Notes: generated by a model not told the origin, from the sequence alone. DNA of 64,000 nucleotides from Limiplasma sp034927815 (GCA_034927815.1 JAYFPK010000024.1:1-64000), one strand, 5' to 3'; positions 52,981 through 62,024 are shown, counted from the first letter of the stretch. Numbers and translations are program-made.

Positions 52981-53892
52981 TCACGGCGTTTCCTCGACCC
53001 CGTGCTTTTCCCCCAACCGCTCCCGGTTCATCTGCTGGCGTTGGTTCTCCTCGCTCTGGGGCAACCTTTCCAGCGTACCCTCGCCGTAAAGCCCTACGCC
53101 TTGCATCTCAACAAATACGCGCGCCTTGCGCGTGCCGCCTGTGCCCGCGTAGAAATCATTCCCCCATACCGAATCCGGTTCAACGATCAGGCGAAGCGTA
53201 ACGTCCTCTTCGCCGCTTTCGCTAAACCCGTAATCACCCAGCTTGAAGGACCCGCCTCCCGTACTGCCCTTGGCTCCCGCGGTAAGAAGGGCCTGAAAGC
53301 TGATGGCGAAGGATGTGTCCGCTACGTATTCCTCCGCATCCGGGCTTACTTGCTCGCCCTGCGCATCTTTTGTGTGGGTGGAAGGCCAGGGCGTTCCATC
53401 CTTTTGAAACTCTGTAAGGCTGAACACGTGGATGGGGACCGCGTTGCGAAGGCCGTAGCCTTCCGCGTCCAGGTTGATGCTCGCCATGCCTTGCAGATTT
53501 TTGAGCATATCCTTGATATAGTCGTCCGCATCCAGCTTGAGGGAGATGTAGATATCGCCGATGTACTGCCCGGAGGGATACGCGCCCTCGAGCTTGACAA
53601 AGTCCAACTCCACCGTGTAATCCACATAATATCCTTCCGCCAAAACTTGCCGGTGCTTCCATTCCCCCTTGAGCGTCCAAATGCTGTCCGGAGGGATGGG
53701 CGGAACCGTGGGCGTAGGAAGGGGCGATTCGCCTTCTCCATTTTCATCAAGGCTTGCGCCGCCAAGCACGGCGGTGGGGGTGGGCGTTGGCGCGGCGGCT
53801 TCCGCCAGGCCGCTCCCATTGCCGCCGAAACAAGCGGTGATGCATAGCGCAACCATCAGCGCGAGGGTCATTGGGAAAAGTCTTTTGACCAT
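52981..53892 (-). CDS. Lipoprotein of unknown function
   Basis: A 303-residue protein with a signal peptide and lipobox (LCITAC, Cys near 20), then a Pro/Thr-rich linker with PTPTPT and PLPTPTVPPIPP. The rest, from about residue 68, is a soluble domain rich in beta strands (YYVDYTVELDFVKLEGAYPS; DIYISLKLDADDYIKDML; DVTLRLIVEPDSVWG). I do not recognise the domain. AGGAGGT precedes ATG 53892. It follows the PAS-like gene by 183 bp in the same direction. Confidence 0.75.
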   Translation of the reverse strand: MVKRLFPMTLALMVALCITACFGGNGSGLAEAAAPTPTPTAVLGGASLDENGEGESPLPTPTVPPIPPDSIWTLKGEWKHRQVLAEGYYVDYTVELDFVKLEGAYPSGQYIGDIYISLKLDADDYIKDMLKNLQGMASINLDAEGYGLRNAVPIHVFSLTEFQKDGTPWPSTHTKDAQGEQVSPDAEEYVADTSFAISFQALLTAGAKGSTGGGSFKLGDYGFSESGEEDVTLRLIVEPDSVWGNDFYAGTGGTRKARVFVEMQGVGLYGEGTLERLPQSEENQRQQMNRERLGEKHGVEETP

Positions 53893-54075
53893 ACCGATAC
53901 CTCCTGTCGTTCCATCAAAGAGCCACTTGAACCTTTTGCTTGTCTGCCCTTGTGCCTTTGTACGCAACTTGCCGGTGAGAAGGGGCATATCCAGGGCTGA
54001 CCATTTTCTCCTTCATGTCGATTCTGAAACCGCCGTTACCCTTGCCGCTTGCATTTTCCCGCCTGGCCGGCGGCG

Positions 54076-54570
54076 CTATCTCATCAGCATGACCGCGCCG
54101 TACCGTATGCACCCTTCCCCGTCCGGCAAAGGGAAAAAGAGCGCGCTGTGATAATCGCCGCGAACGGGATAGAAACACCTCTTGCAAAACAGCTCCAGGG
54201 GGGAAGACAGCCGGCCCAAAAGCGCGTTTCTTCCGTAAAATATGCCCTCGGCAGCCTCCAGCATAGCGAAGTTCTCCTTGGTGATCCGGGCCAAAAAGCT
54301 GAGGCTTCCTTCGGGTACGTCCCCCTCCCTCAGGTCGGTGCTTTCCCGAAGGGTTCGGTTGACCCTGTGCAGCACCCCTTCTTTCTGAAAAACGGCAACC
54401 GGGCAATCAAAAAGATCAAGCATTGGCATTATGTCGCCTTCCCTTTGCGCAAGCGCCTGGAACCGCTTGATAAAGCGCCCCTGCGCCGCCAGCGCCTTTT
54501 CCATATGCTTTTGCAGCAGTACAAGCTCCCGTAGGGGCTGCTCTTTTGCTTCTTCCCCTTCCAGCTTCAT
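54076..54570 (-). CDS. Small PAS-like cytoplasmic protein
   Basis: A 164-residue protein. An N-terminal helical stretch (REVLLQKH-like, LRELVLLQKHMEKALAAQG) is followed by a PAS-like core: MLDLFDCPVAVFQKEGVLHR then VNRTLRE. The same opening (LELFPIPAEVFSPQGLSLFV) starts each half of the neighbouring PAS-AraC regulator. There is no output domain. A long frame continues upstream to 54819 through a hairpin, but the ATG at 54570 with AAAGGGAGGGG is the best start. It may modulate the neighbour by binding a shared ligand or by dimerising; that is inference. Confidence 0.65.
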   Translation of the reverse strand: MKLEGEEAKEQPLRELVLLQKHMEKALAAQGRFIKRFQALAQREGDIMPMLDLFDCPVAVFQKEGVLHRVNRTLRESTDLREGDVPEGSLSFLARITKENFAMLEAAEGIFYGRNALLGRLSSPLELFCKRCFYPVRGDYHSALFFPLPDGEGCIRYGAVMLMR

Positions 54571-54671
54571 CCCCTCCCTTTCCCTCGCCACGTTTGTTGC
54601 TTTGATTGTAGTGAAATGCCGATCGCCTGACAACCGGTTGAGCGTTCCTTTTCGTAAAAATATGTGCATTC

Positions 54672-54712
54672 GCGAAAGACCCCGCGATCCTATGGATCGC
54701 GGGGTCTTTCGC
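54672..54712. other. Perfect 19-bp stem hairpin behind the PAS-AraC gene
   Basis: GCGAAAGACCCCGCGATCC and GGATCGCGGGGTCTTTCGC are exact inverted copies with a three-base loop, 13 bases after the stop at 54726. In the minus direction no T run follows at once (GAATGCACATATTTTTAC). It is likely a terminator or transcript-end stabiliser; its length and exactness are unusual. Confidence 0.7.
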
Positions 54713-54725
54713 TGTTCTTCCCTTT

Positions 54726-56306
54726 TTATGGCCTCATTGCCTTTCGGAATTGTGATGGGGTCATCCCCACCTTCTCCCTGAAAAACCTTGCAAAGCTCCC
54801 GTTGTATTCCAAGCCGCAAGCGCCAAAGGCCTGGGCAACGCTCACATTCCGATCCCGCAGCGCGGCTTTCAGCCCGTTGATCTTGATTTCCTGGTAATAG
54901 CTGTACAAGGTCATGCCGGTATGCTTTTTGAACAGGCGGGCCAGGTGAGACGGGCTTAGGCGAATGGCTTGCGCAAGCTTATGGATATCAAAATCCTCCT
55001 TCCAGTGGTTTTCCAGGTATTCCTTTGCCCTGGTGGCGTCCGATCTGCCCAGATAGAGCCTGCTTGTAAGAAAAACGCTTACAACATATGATTCTCTTGC
55101 ATCTTCAACCCATACGGTGAAGTTCACAATATCGGTATAGATCGCCTCGATGTCATACTCGGCGCTCCTTGCATCATACCATTCCCAAAAGCTCTCCAGG
55201 GGTATTTTGATATCGGATATCAGCGCCACCTCTCCTTGAAGGGTTTTCAAAATTTGCTCCCGCAGCCCATACCGTTCGTTGACCAAAGGATCTGTCGCCA
55301 AATTGTATTTCCCGAGGATTCGGGAGGAGTCCTGGACATTCCATGCTTTGAGCACGGCCTCGTTGATAAACACGATATCGCCGTTTTGCTTGAACACTTG
55401 CATGGGGATGGGAATCAGTCCTGCGGTCTGAAAAAGCAATTCCCTGGTTTTGCACACAGGAACCGGCGGGCTCATGGGCGCGGCGTTCCCGCGCGCCCCG
55501 GACGCTTCGCTGCCAAAGGCGTAGCGGGGCTGTGCCGGCAAGCTCTTTCTGTATTGGCTCGGCGTCATTCCCACATCGCGTTTGAACGCTTGCGCAAAGC
55601 TGCCGTTGTAGTCCGCCCCGCATGCGGCAAATGCTTCGCTCACGCTCAACCTTGGGTCTTGCAGCGCCTCTTTGATTTTCCCAAGCTTCACCTCCTGATA
55701 ATAGCTGTAAGGCGTTTTGCCCATATGCTTTTTGAAGATCCGGGCCAGATGGCCCGGGCTTAGGCCGACGGAGGCGGCAATCCGGCTCTGATCAAAATCA
55801 TCGAGCCAATGGGCCTGGATATACGCTTTGGCCTCCATTGCGTCCCACCGAGCCTGGTAGACGCGCTTTACCACAAACAAGGCCACAACGCATACCACAT
55901 AACCGTTTTCATCCCGGAGGGGAAAACAGGTGATATCCTGGTAAATCTCATTTTCGGAAGGGCTGCCGCCCGCGCCCTTGTAGCGCCTGGCAAATTCCGC
56001 AAACGGAACCCGTACGTCATGAACGGACAGGATTTCACCGGAGAAGGCTCTGCGCAGATAACCGGCCAGCCCAAGCTCCTGATGAAGATAGGGGTCTTCC
56101 AAAATGTTGAACCTTCCTACGATTTCCCCCGCGTCGCCAATCTGGAAAAAATGCAGGAATTCCTGATTCACAAACAGGCTAAGGCCCTGGGGGGAGAAAA
56201 CCTCGGCCGGTATGGGGAAAAGCTCGAGCACATCATACAAATCCCGCTCCAGAGCCCGGTTGAAAAAGGCCGTGAGCTTCCCTTCCATCGGGCTATGCTT
56301 CTCCAT
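54726..56306 (-). CDS. Tandem PAS-AraC-PAS-AraC transcriptional regulator
   Basis: A 526-residue protein consisting of two copies of one regulator joined end to end. Residues about 20-150 are a PAS-like sensor and 155-255 an AraC double HTH. Residues about 289-420 are a second sensor and 424-522 a second AraC domain. Equivalent landmarks are FPIPAEVFSPQGLSLFVNQ with LIPIPMQVFKQNGDIVFINE, LSPGHLARIFKKHMGKTPYS with LSPSHLARLFKKHTGMTLYS, and YNGSFAQAFKRDVGMTPSQY with YNGSFARFFREKVGMTPSQF. The halves have diverged, so the duplication is old. One polypeptide could bind four half-sites. AAGGAGG sets ATG 56306. The ligand and targets are unknown. Confidence 0.9.
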   Translation of the reverse strand: MEKHSPMEGKLTAFFNRALERDLYDVLELFPIPAEVFSPQGLSLFVNQEFLHFFQIGDAGEIVGRFNILEDPYLHQELGLAGYLRRAFSGEILSVHDVRVPFAEFARRYKGAGGSPSENEIYQDITCFPLRDENGYVVCVVALFVVKRVYQARWDAMEAKAYIQAHWLDDFDQSRIAASVGLSPGHLARIFKKHMGKTPYSYYQEVKLGKIKEALQDPRLSVSEAFAACGADYNGSFAQAFKRDVGMTPSQYRKSLPAQPRYAFGSEASGARGNAAPMSPPVPVCKTRELLFQTAGLIPIPMQVFKQNGDIVFINEAVLKAWNVQDSSRILGKYNLATDPLVNERYGLREQILKTLQGEVALISDIKIPLESFWEWYDARSAEYDIEAIYTDIVNFTVWVEDARESYVVSVFLTSRLYLGRSDATRAKEYLENHWKEDFDIHKLAQAIRLSPSHLARLFKKHTGMTLYSYYQEIKINGLKAALRDRNVSVAQAFGACGLEYNGSFARFFREKVGMTPSQFRKAMRP

Positions 56307-56506
56307 GGACTTGGCCTCCTTCCCGATGCATTGGCGATTCTCACCGGTCTTGGAAATGGCGGTCTTGTACGGCGAGTATCCCAGCGCGGGACCTCCTATT
56401 TTGCCTCCATTGACGGATCCTATCGGGCACAGGCTTTTCAGGCAATGACCGGGAGGGAGCGCGCCGCTTTCAGGAACCACCCCAATCAAGCGGCATGGCG
56501 GCTATG

Positions 56507-56512
56507 ATTATA
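56507..56512 (-). promoter_or_regulatory. -10 box upstream of the PAS-AraC gene
   Basis: TATAAT on the minus strand, about 200 bases before the ATG; no good -35. The implied long leader contains no obvious riboswitch. Confidence 0.4.
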
Positions 56513-56863
56513 TTCTATGTACCATGGATCATGGGGGCTGTCAATCAAAGGATCCTGTTTGGGAGGTCCGCTTTGATCAGAAGTTGGGAGGCTTTGCGGG
56601 AAAAATGGGATATGAAATTGAAACCAGATGAATTTGAAAAGATAAGCGTTGAAAAGTTATGGACCTGAAGATTCTGTGTCCAAAATCAGGAGCGCCTGCC
56701 TCTGAATGTTCCAGCGTATTCAGCCTTTTTTATTGGAAGAAAAATGCGATCGCCCATTGGGTAGGCGAAATACAGAATTTTACACCCTCTGTTTCCTTCC
56801 GCGTTTCACCAAAAGGTATAGGCCCAGTTTCAATCATGCCCCATAAAACGGACAGCCAAAAAG
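56513..56863. other. Non-coding stretch, no gene seen
   Basis: Locally more AT-rich than the neighbours. Only short open stretches occur, none with a ribosome site or recognisable motif. Confidence 0.4.
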
Positions 56864-57300
56864 TCAAAATCCCCATTCATCCGGTACGGTAAAGCGGGAA
56901 TCATAATGCAGCGCCATGTACCAGCCCATGCCCCCGGTAGCGGAGGCCCCGCCGGGTAATCTTCTGCTTCAAGAGCTGGTGATCGCCGCCGCACCCGTCA
57001 GACACGTTCGTTTTCTCCGGCAGAGCGCTGCAATCGCCCTGGGGTGTGGCAGCGTTCCGCATCAATATCCCCCGCCACATGGGAACTCCCCCATCTCTCC
57101 TATTCCAGTTCAACATCCCGCTCACGGGAAAGGATCGTATACCTGTCCGCCTAAACCTCTAAGGGGACCCATACCCCCCTGTACAAAGCATTCCTTCCAA
57201 GTATGGGAATTAGCTTGTCCCCTTGCATCAGCATCTCCACGCTGCAGCGCAGCCCTTCCCAGCCAGCCACTTTCCCTTGCCTCCACTCGCTTTCCATGCC
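56864..57300 (-). pseudogene. Decayed gene with several frame changes
   Basis: The minus strand shows protein-like pieces in different frames. One runs VEMLMQGDKLIPILGRNALY and then RGVWVPLEV to a stop at about 57151. A second is NVSDGCGGDHQLLKQKI near 56960-57010. A third is LPGGASATGGMGWYMALHYD then SRFTVPDEWGF ending at 56864. The pieces look like real folded protein but no single frame links them. The last reads like the C terminus of a carbohydrate-active protein, though I cannot name the family. It lies just downstream of the GH5 operon. Confidence 0.45.
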
Positions 57301-57426
57301 TCTATGACGGCGTGGGGAACCGCGCAAACTTGAACAATAATATTTCCTATTGCGATCCAAGCCTATTGCGATTCAAAGAAGAACGAAAGCAAAGGAAGCG
57401 TAAGAAATCAACCCAAAAGACCACCC

Positions 57427-59001
57427 TTACCCGATCTCCACCTCGTCCAGCTCCAGGGCCCCGGCGCTGCAGCCCACCTCCAGCACATAAAACCCGTCCC
57501 TTTGCTCCTGCCCTTGTTCCTTACCCCGCTCCGGCCCATCCACAATTTCTATCTCCACATCCGCCCAGTCCTCCAGGGACAGCGCCTTTTCCCGCCCCTC
57601 TGCCCCTGCCTGTACCCGCAAAATCCCTTCCCCGCGCATCCGCAGCCTGACCCGGCGCGGCTGCGCGCCCCCTGCGGCGGCTTTATACCGGTATACGGCC
57701 CGCTCCCCTTGCCGCAGCAGCACATACAGCCGCTCCGCTTCCGGCTGAAGCTCTCCCCCCATGCGCCGATAGTCGGGCATGCCGGCTTTGCCGCTGTGGA
57801 ACAGGATGGACAGCGGCTCCCCCCTGCGGTAGTCCGCGCCTGGAATGCGCTTCAAGGCGCTGTATCCCCGGTCAAAATGCTCCGCGGGAAAGGTGATGGG
57901 GATTTCCCGCTTCAGCGCCCGGATCACATCCGGGTTGCGCTTTCCCTGGGCCACCGCCTCCAAAAATCCGTCCAGTATCCGCCGGGCTTCCGCCGGCGCG
58001 GGCCTGGGCCCGCCCTTGAGATACGCCAGCAGCCGGGGCCACTCCCCGGGCATGGGAAAGGTCACCGGGGAGTTGTGGCAGTCCATCTTCTTGTACGTCC
58101 AAAAGGACCAGGAGATCTTCTGGCGCTCGTACAGGGCAAAGGCCGCCTTGTACCAGTCCAGGTTGTTTTCCCCGCCCTCCCCCATGAACAGGGGCATGTT
58201 CAGCCTCTCCCGGTAGTCCAGGAAGGGCTGAATCCCCGGCTGATCCGGCGCAGACCAGTACCGGTGGAATTGCAGCATGCAGTTGCCGTCCAGGGGGCTT
58301 TCTTCCAAAGGGTCAAAGATGGAGAAATCCGTGGCCCAATGCACCCCCTCCAGGATGAGCATGTGATGGGGGTCCACCTGGCGGATGGCCTTGGCCAGCT
58401 CCCGGTACAGGGGCAGCACCCGGCCGTTGTACTGGCTGAAAAATTCCGGCAGGGGCTCGTTGAGCAGGTCATAGCCCGCCACGGCTGTTTCCTCCCGGTA
58501 GCGCAGCGTGATCCGCCGCCACAGGCCGATCAGCTCCCGCTGATAATCCCGGTTTTGGAACAGCTCCGGCTGGTCGTTTTCGCTGTCGTCAATGTTTTGC
58601 CCCGTCTGGCCTCCCGGCGCGCCGTGCATGTCCAAAATCACATACAGGCCGTGCTCCTTGCACCAGGCGATGCAATCGTCGATCCTCCGCCAGGTTTCCT
58701 CCTTCTTCAAATGCCGGGCGTTCAGGGGCAAGCGCACGGAGTTGAAGCCTTCCCCAGCGATCCAGGCGATGTCCTCCCGGGTGATGTAGGCGTCCTCATA
58801 CCGCCGCCAAAAGGCTTCTCCGTAGGCCGGGCCGCAGAGGTCCTCTATCAGCGCCTCCATGCGCCGGGGCCGGTCGCACAGGGTGTAGAACTTCCACATA
58901 TACCCTTCCGGCAGCAGCCAGCCCCCCAGGCCAAAGCCCCGCAGCAGCAGCGGCTTATCCCCAACCATGATTTCCCGGTTCACAGCCCGCACAAAGTCCA
59001 T
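57427..59001 (-). CDS. Cytoplasmic GH5 (cellulase-family) glycosidase
   Basis: A 524-residue retaining beta-glycosidase. The (beta/alpha)8 barrel has RGFGLGGWLLPEGYMWKF at the start, a HGAPGGQTGQN loop, acid/base E182 in DLLNEPLPEFF and nucleophile E275 in FMGEGGENN. About 150 residues follow the barrel and end in a beta-rich piece (VRLRMRGEGILRVQAG; DVEIEIVDG). There is no signal peptide, so it acts on oligosaccharides brought in by the ABC importer encoded upstream in the same operon. The start at 59001 follows AAAGGGTGAGGG and lies five bases after the permease stop. Exact substrate unknown. Confidence 0.9.
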   Translation of the reverse strand: MDFVRAVNREIMVGDKPLLLRGFGLGGWLLPEGYMWKFYTLCDRPRRMEALIEDLCGPAYGEAFWRRYEDAYITREDIAWIAGEGFNSVRLPLNARHLKKEETWRRIDDCIAWCKEHGLYVILDMHGAPGGQTGQNIDDSENDQPELFQNRDYQRELIGLWRRITLRYREETAVAGYDLLNEPLPEFFSQYNGRVLPLYRELAKAIRQVDPHHMLILEGVHWATDFSIFDPLEESPLDGNCMLQFHRYWSAPDQPGIQPFLDYRERLNMPLFMGEGGENNLDWYKAAFALYERQKISWSFWTYKKMDCHNSPVTFPMPGEWPRLLAYLKGGPRPAPAEARRILDGFLEAVAQGKRNPDVIRALKREIPITFPAEHFDRGYSALKRIPGADYRRGEPLSILFHSGKAGMPDYRRMGGELQPEAERLYVLLRQGERAVYRYKAAAGGAQPRRVRLRMRGEGILRVQAGAEGREKALSLEDWADVEIEIVDGPERGKEQGQEQRDGFYVLEVGCSAGALELDEVEIG

Positions 59002-59006
59002 CGCCC

Positions 59007-59837
59007 TCACCCTTTCAGCGCGCCATCGGCAATGCCCTGCAAAATGCTCTTTTGGAACAGGGCGTAAAATACGATCACGGGGATGGCCGCCAGAATCAGC
59101 GCGCTTAAAATCGCCGTCCAATCGCTGCTGTACTGTCCAAAGAGCGTATTGGTGCTCAGCAGCAAGGTATAGTGCTGGCTTCTGCTGATGACGATCAGCG
59201 GCAGCAAAAAGTCGTTCCAAATCCACAGCACATTGGTGATGACGATGGTGGCAGTGATGGGCTTGAGAAGCGGCAGCAGCACCCGCAAGAAGGTCTGCAA
59301 GGAGCCGCAGCCGTCAATGGCCGCCGCTTCCTCCAGTTCCAGGGGGATGCTGCCCACAAAGCCGTGGTACAGAAAAATCGCCATGCTCACCCCCATGCCC
59401 GCGTACACCAGGGCCAGCCCCAGAAGGGAGTTTTTGATTTTCAGCGCCAGCACCACCCGGTATAGGGGAATCATGATGGAGCTGAAAGGAATCAGCATGG
59501 AAAACACAAACAGGGAAAACAGCACCGCGGAGAGCCGGGTCTTGGTGCGGCTGAGCTTCCACCCCGCCAAGGCGGAAAACAGCACAATGAGCCCCACCCC
59601 CACCCCCGCCAGCATCACGTTGTTCCCCAGGGAGCGGAGGTAGTGCATCTTCTCCCAGGTGCGCAGATAGTTGTCCAGGGTGTAGCCCGTGGGGAGGGAC
59701 ATGGGGTTTAGCAGAAGCTGCCCGTTGGTTTTGAAGGAGTTCATCAGCGCCATTCCCAGGGGAAACAGCGTATACAAAGCCCCCAAAGCCAGGGCCAGGT
59801 ACACCAGGCCGCTTCCCACCCTTCGAGGTTTCCTCAT
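59007..59837 (-). CDS. Sugar ABC permease, MalG/AraQ-like
   Basis: A 276-residue CUT1 permease with six membrane segments and the coupling motif LELEEAAAIDGCGSLQTFLR, followed by VLWIWNDFLLPLIVI. Start ATG 59837 overlaps the preceding permease stop (ATGA) and has GGGGGGAG eight bases upstream. Confidence 0.93.
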   Translation of the reverse strand: MRKPRRVGSGLVYLALALGALYTLFPLGMALMNSFKTNGQLLLNPMSLPTGYTLDNYLRTWEKMHYLRSLGNNVMLAGVGVGLIVLFSALAGWKLSRTKTRLSAVLFSLFVFSMLIPFSSIMIPLYRVVLALKIKNSLLGLALVYAGMGVSMAIFLYHGFVGSIPLELEEAAAIDGCGSLQTFLRVLLPLLKPITATIVITNVLWIWNDFLLPLIVISRSQHYTLLLSTNTLFGQYSSDWTAILSALILAAIPVIVFYALFQKSILQGIADGALKG

Positions 59838-60712
59838 AGCTGCTGCTCCCCCCGCTTCATGGCCTTCACCTGCAGCACCGTCACCGCCAGCACGATGCAA
59901 AACAGCACCGTGGATTTGGCGGTGGCATAGCCAAAGCGCACATTGCCCTTGAAGGCCTCCTCGTAAATGTTCAAAGCCACCACCTGGGTCGCCCGCCCAG
60001 GACCGCCGCCGGTGAGGGTATAAACCACGTCAAACACCTGGAAGGAGGAATTCAGCGTCCAAAAGACGCAAATGGTCAGGGCGTGGCGGATCAGGGGAAA
60101 GGTCACCCGCCAAAAGGCCTGCCAGGGCCCCGCCCCGTCCAGCCAGGCGGCTTCCTTGAGCTCTTTGGGCACCCCCTGGAGGGCCGCCATGTAAATGATC
60201 ATCAAATAGCCCACCGCCCCCCACAGCGCCACCAAAACGATGGCGGTAAAAGCGTAGGACGGGTTGCCGATCCAGCTTTGGTCCAAAAAGGTCCAGCCCC
60301 AATGGTCCGCCATGTAAAACACCACTTTGGTGAAGATGAACATCCACATAAAGCCGCCGATGACCATGCTGATCATGTTGGGCATGAAAAACACCGTGCG
60401 GAACAAGCCCTTGGCCTTGCGCCGGGACTCGATGGCCACGGCCAGGGTCAAAGCCGCCACGTTGGCCAACGCCACCATGGCCGCCACGTACTGCAGCGTA
60501 AAGCCCAAGGAGTTCCAAAAATACCGGTCCGTGAGAATCTCCGCGAAGTTTTGCAGCCCCACAAAGGAAAAGGTGGGGTTGATGCCATTCCAGTCGGTCA
60601 TGGCATAGTAGACGCCCGAGAGGGCCGGATAGAGCTTGAACACCGCATACACCGCCAGCGCGGGCAGCACATACAGCAGCAGGAGCCCATTCTGCCTTGC
60701 CTTGCCTTTCAT
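59834..60712 (-). CDS. Sugar ABC permease, MalF/UgpA-like
   Basis: A 292-residue CUT1 permease with six membrane segments, FFMPNMISMVIGGFMWMFIF and the coupling motif PKELKEAAWLDGAGPWQAF. AAGGAGG precedes ATG 60712. No ATPase gene is in this operon; importers of this type often share an MsmK-like ATPase encoded elsewhere. Confidence 0.93.
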   Translation of the reverse strand: MKGKARQNGLLLLYVLPALAVYAVFKLYPALSGVYYAMTDWNGINPTFSFVGLQNFAEILTDRYFWNSLGFTLQYVAAMVALANVAALTLAVAIESRRKAKGLFRTVFFMPNMISMVIGGFMWMFIFTKVVFYMADHWGWTFLDQSWIGNPSYAFTAIVLVALWGAVGYLMIIYMAALQGVPKELKEAAWLDGAGPWQAFWRVTFPLIRHALTICVFWTLNSSFQVFDVVYTLTGGGPGRATQVVALNIYEEAFKGNVRFGYATAKSTVLFCIVLAVTVLQVKAMKRGEQQL

Positions 60713-60735
60713 CCTCGTCCTCCTTGGAACGAAAA

Positions 60736-60773
60736 GGGCGGGCGGCAAGCATATGGTGGCCCGCCGCCCGCCC
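60736..60773 (-). other. Stem-loop between binding-protein and permease genes
   Basis: GGGCGGGCGGC and GCCGCCCGCCC form an 11-bp GC-only stem with a 16-base loop and no T run, 15 bases after the binding-protein stop. Confidence 0.65.
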
Positions 60774-60788
60774 GGTATCCATCCCAGG

Positions 60789-62024
60789 TCAGTTCAACTT
60801 GTTGGCGCTTTGGAACGCCTCATCCAGGCGCTGGATGATCTCATCCACCGTCACGCCTCCCACGTAGAGCTCTTGCAGCAGCTTGCCCTGCTCATCGGTC
60901 ACGGAGGAGGGCAGCACCAGGTCCCGGTAGGCCTTGCCCTGGGCCACGTACTGGGAAGCGTCCGCCACCCAGGAGGCCGCCTCGTAGGTGTGACAGGTGG
61001 CCAGGGGGTTAAAGCCGCAGGCCTGGAACAGCGCGGAGGAATCCGCATCGTCCAGCACATAGTTTGCAAAGGCCAAGGCCAGGGCCATGTGCTTGCAGCC
61101 GGGGTACACCCCCAAAAGGGTGGAGGTGGACAGGTTCACCAAGGTGCAGTCGGGGTTGTCGTTCACCGGCAGGGCCAAAACCCCCAGCTTCATGTCCGGG
61201 TTGGTTTCCATGACGGTGCTGGCGGCCCAGGTGCCCTGTACGAACATGGCGGCCTTGCCCACGGCGAAATCCGCCGCGCCCTGCTGGGAGCCTTCCTCCA
61301 TGGCCCGGGCCGTGCCGTTTTCCATAATCAGCTGAATCACGTCAAAGATCTCCCGCACCTCGGCATAGGAACCCTCGTCCTTGTACATGCGCTCCACCCA
61401 ATCCGGCACATCCCCGCTCACCTTGCCGCCCAAGGTGAGGGCCGTCATCAGCTGGGGCACCCACTGCTCCTGGAAAGCCAGCAGGAAGGGGGTGTAGCCC
61501 TTGGCCTTGAGGGTTTCGCAAACGGCCTTCATCTCCGTGAGCGTGGCGGGGGGCGTCACCCCGGCGTCCGCAAAGATGTCCTTGTTGTACAATACGCCCC
61601 AGGCCATGCTCTCCAGCGGTACCGCCAGCACCTGGCCCTCAAGGGACACGGTTTCCTTCACGTTGGGGTAGATCTTCTCCGCCAAGGGCTGGGCGCTCAA
61701 ATCCGCCAGATGGCCCGCCTTGTGGTACAGGCCCAGGTTGTTTGCGTGGATGGTGTACAGGTCCGGGGCGTCGTCCCCGGCCAGGCGCGCCTGCAGCACG
61801 CTGTCATATTGGTCGGAGCTGGGCATTTCCAGGTTGATCTTGACCTTGACGTTCTGCTCCGCCAGCATCTTCGCCTCAAACTGGGTGGCGTACGCCTGCC
61901 ACTGGTCCATGTATTGGGCGAACCCCATCATCACATTCAGCTCCACTTCCTGCCCCTGGGCCAGGGAGGTGGCGCCGGTTCCCAGCATCAGTACCGCCAA
62001 CAGCAACGCGATCCATTTTTTCAT
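60789..62024 (-). CDS. Sugar ABC substrate-binding protein, family 1
   Basis: A 411-residue CUT1-type binding protein with signal peptide ending SLAQG near residue 23. It shows DDAPDLYTIHANNLG, LYNKDIFADAGVTPPATLTE (usual central motif) and AAMFVQGTWAASTV. AAGGAGGG sets ATG 62024. No lipobox Cys, as in the other binding proteins of this window. With the two permeases and GH5 it should feed a beta-linked oligosaccharide into the cell. Confidence 0.92.
   Translation of the reverse strand: MKKWIALLLAVLMLGTGATSLAQGQEVELNVMMGFAQYMDQWQAYATQFEAKMLAEQNVKVKINLEMPSSDQYDSVLQARLAGDDAPDLYTIHANNLGLYHKAGHLADLSAQPLAEKIYPNVKETVSLEGQVLAVPLESMAWGVLYNKDIFADAGVTPPATLTEMKAVCETLKAKGYTPFLLAFQEQWVPQLMTALTLGGKVSGDVPDWVERMYKDEGSYAEVREIFDVIQLIMENGTARAMEEGSQQGAADFAVGKAAMFVQGTWAASTVMETNPDMKLGVLALPVNDNPDCTLVNLSTSTLLGVYPGCKHMALALAFANYVLDDADSSALFQACGFNPLATCHTYEAASWVADASQYVAQGKAYRDLVLPSSVTDEQGKLLQELYVGGVTVDEIIQRLDEAFQSANKLN

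Noticed and set aside
56659..56892. 77-codon plus-strand frame
   Set aside because: No ribosome site or recognisable motif, and it runs into the decayed minus-strand gene.
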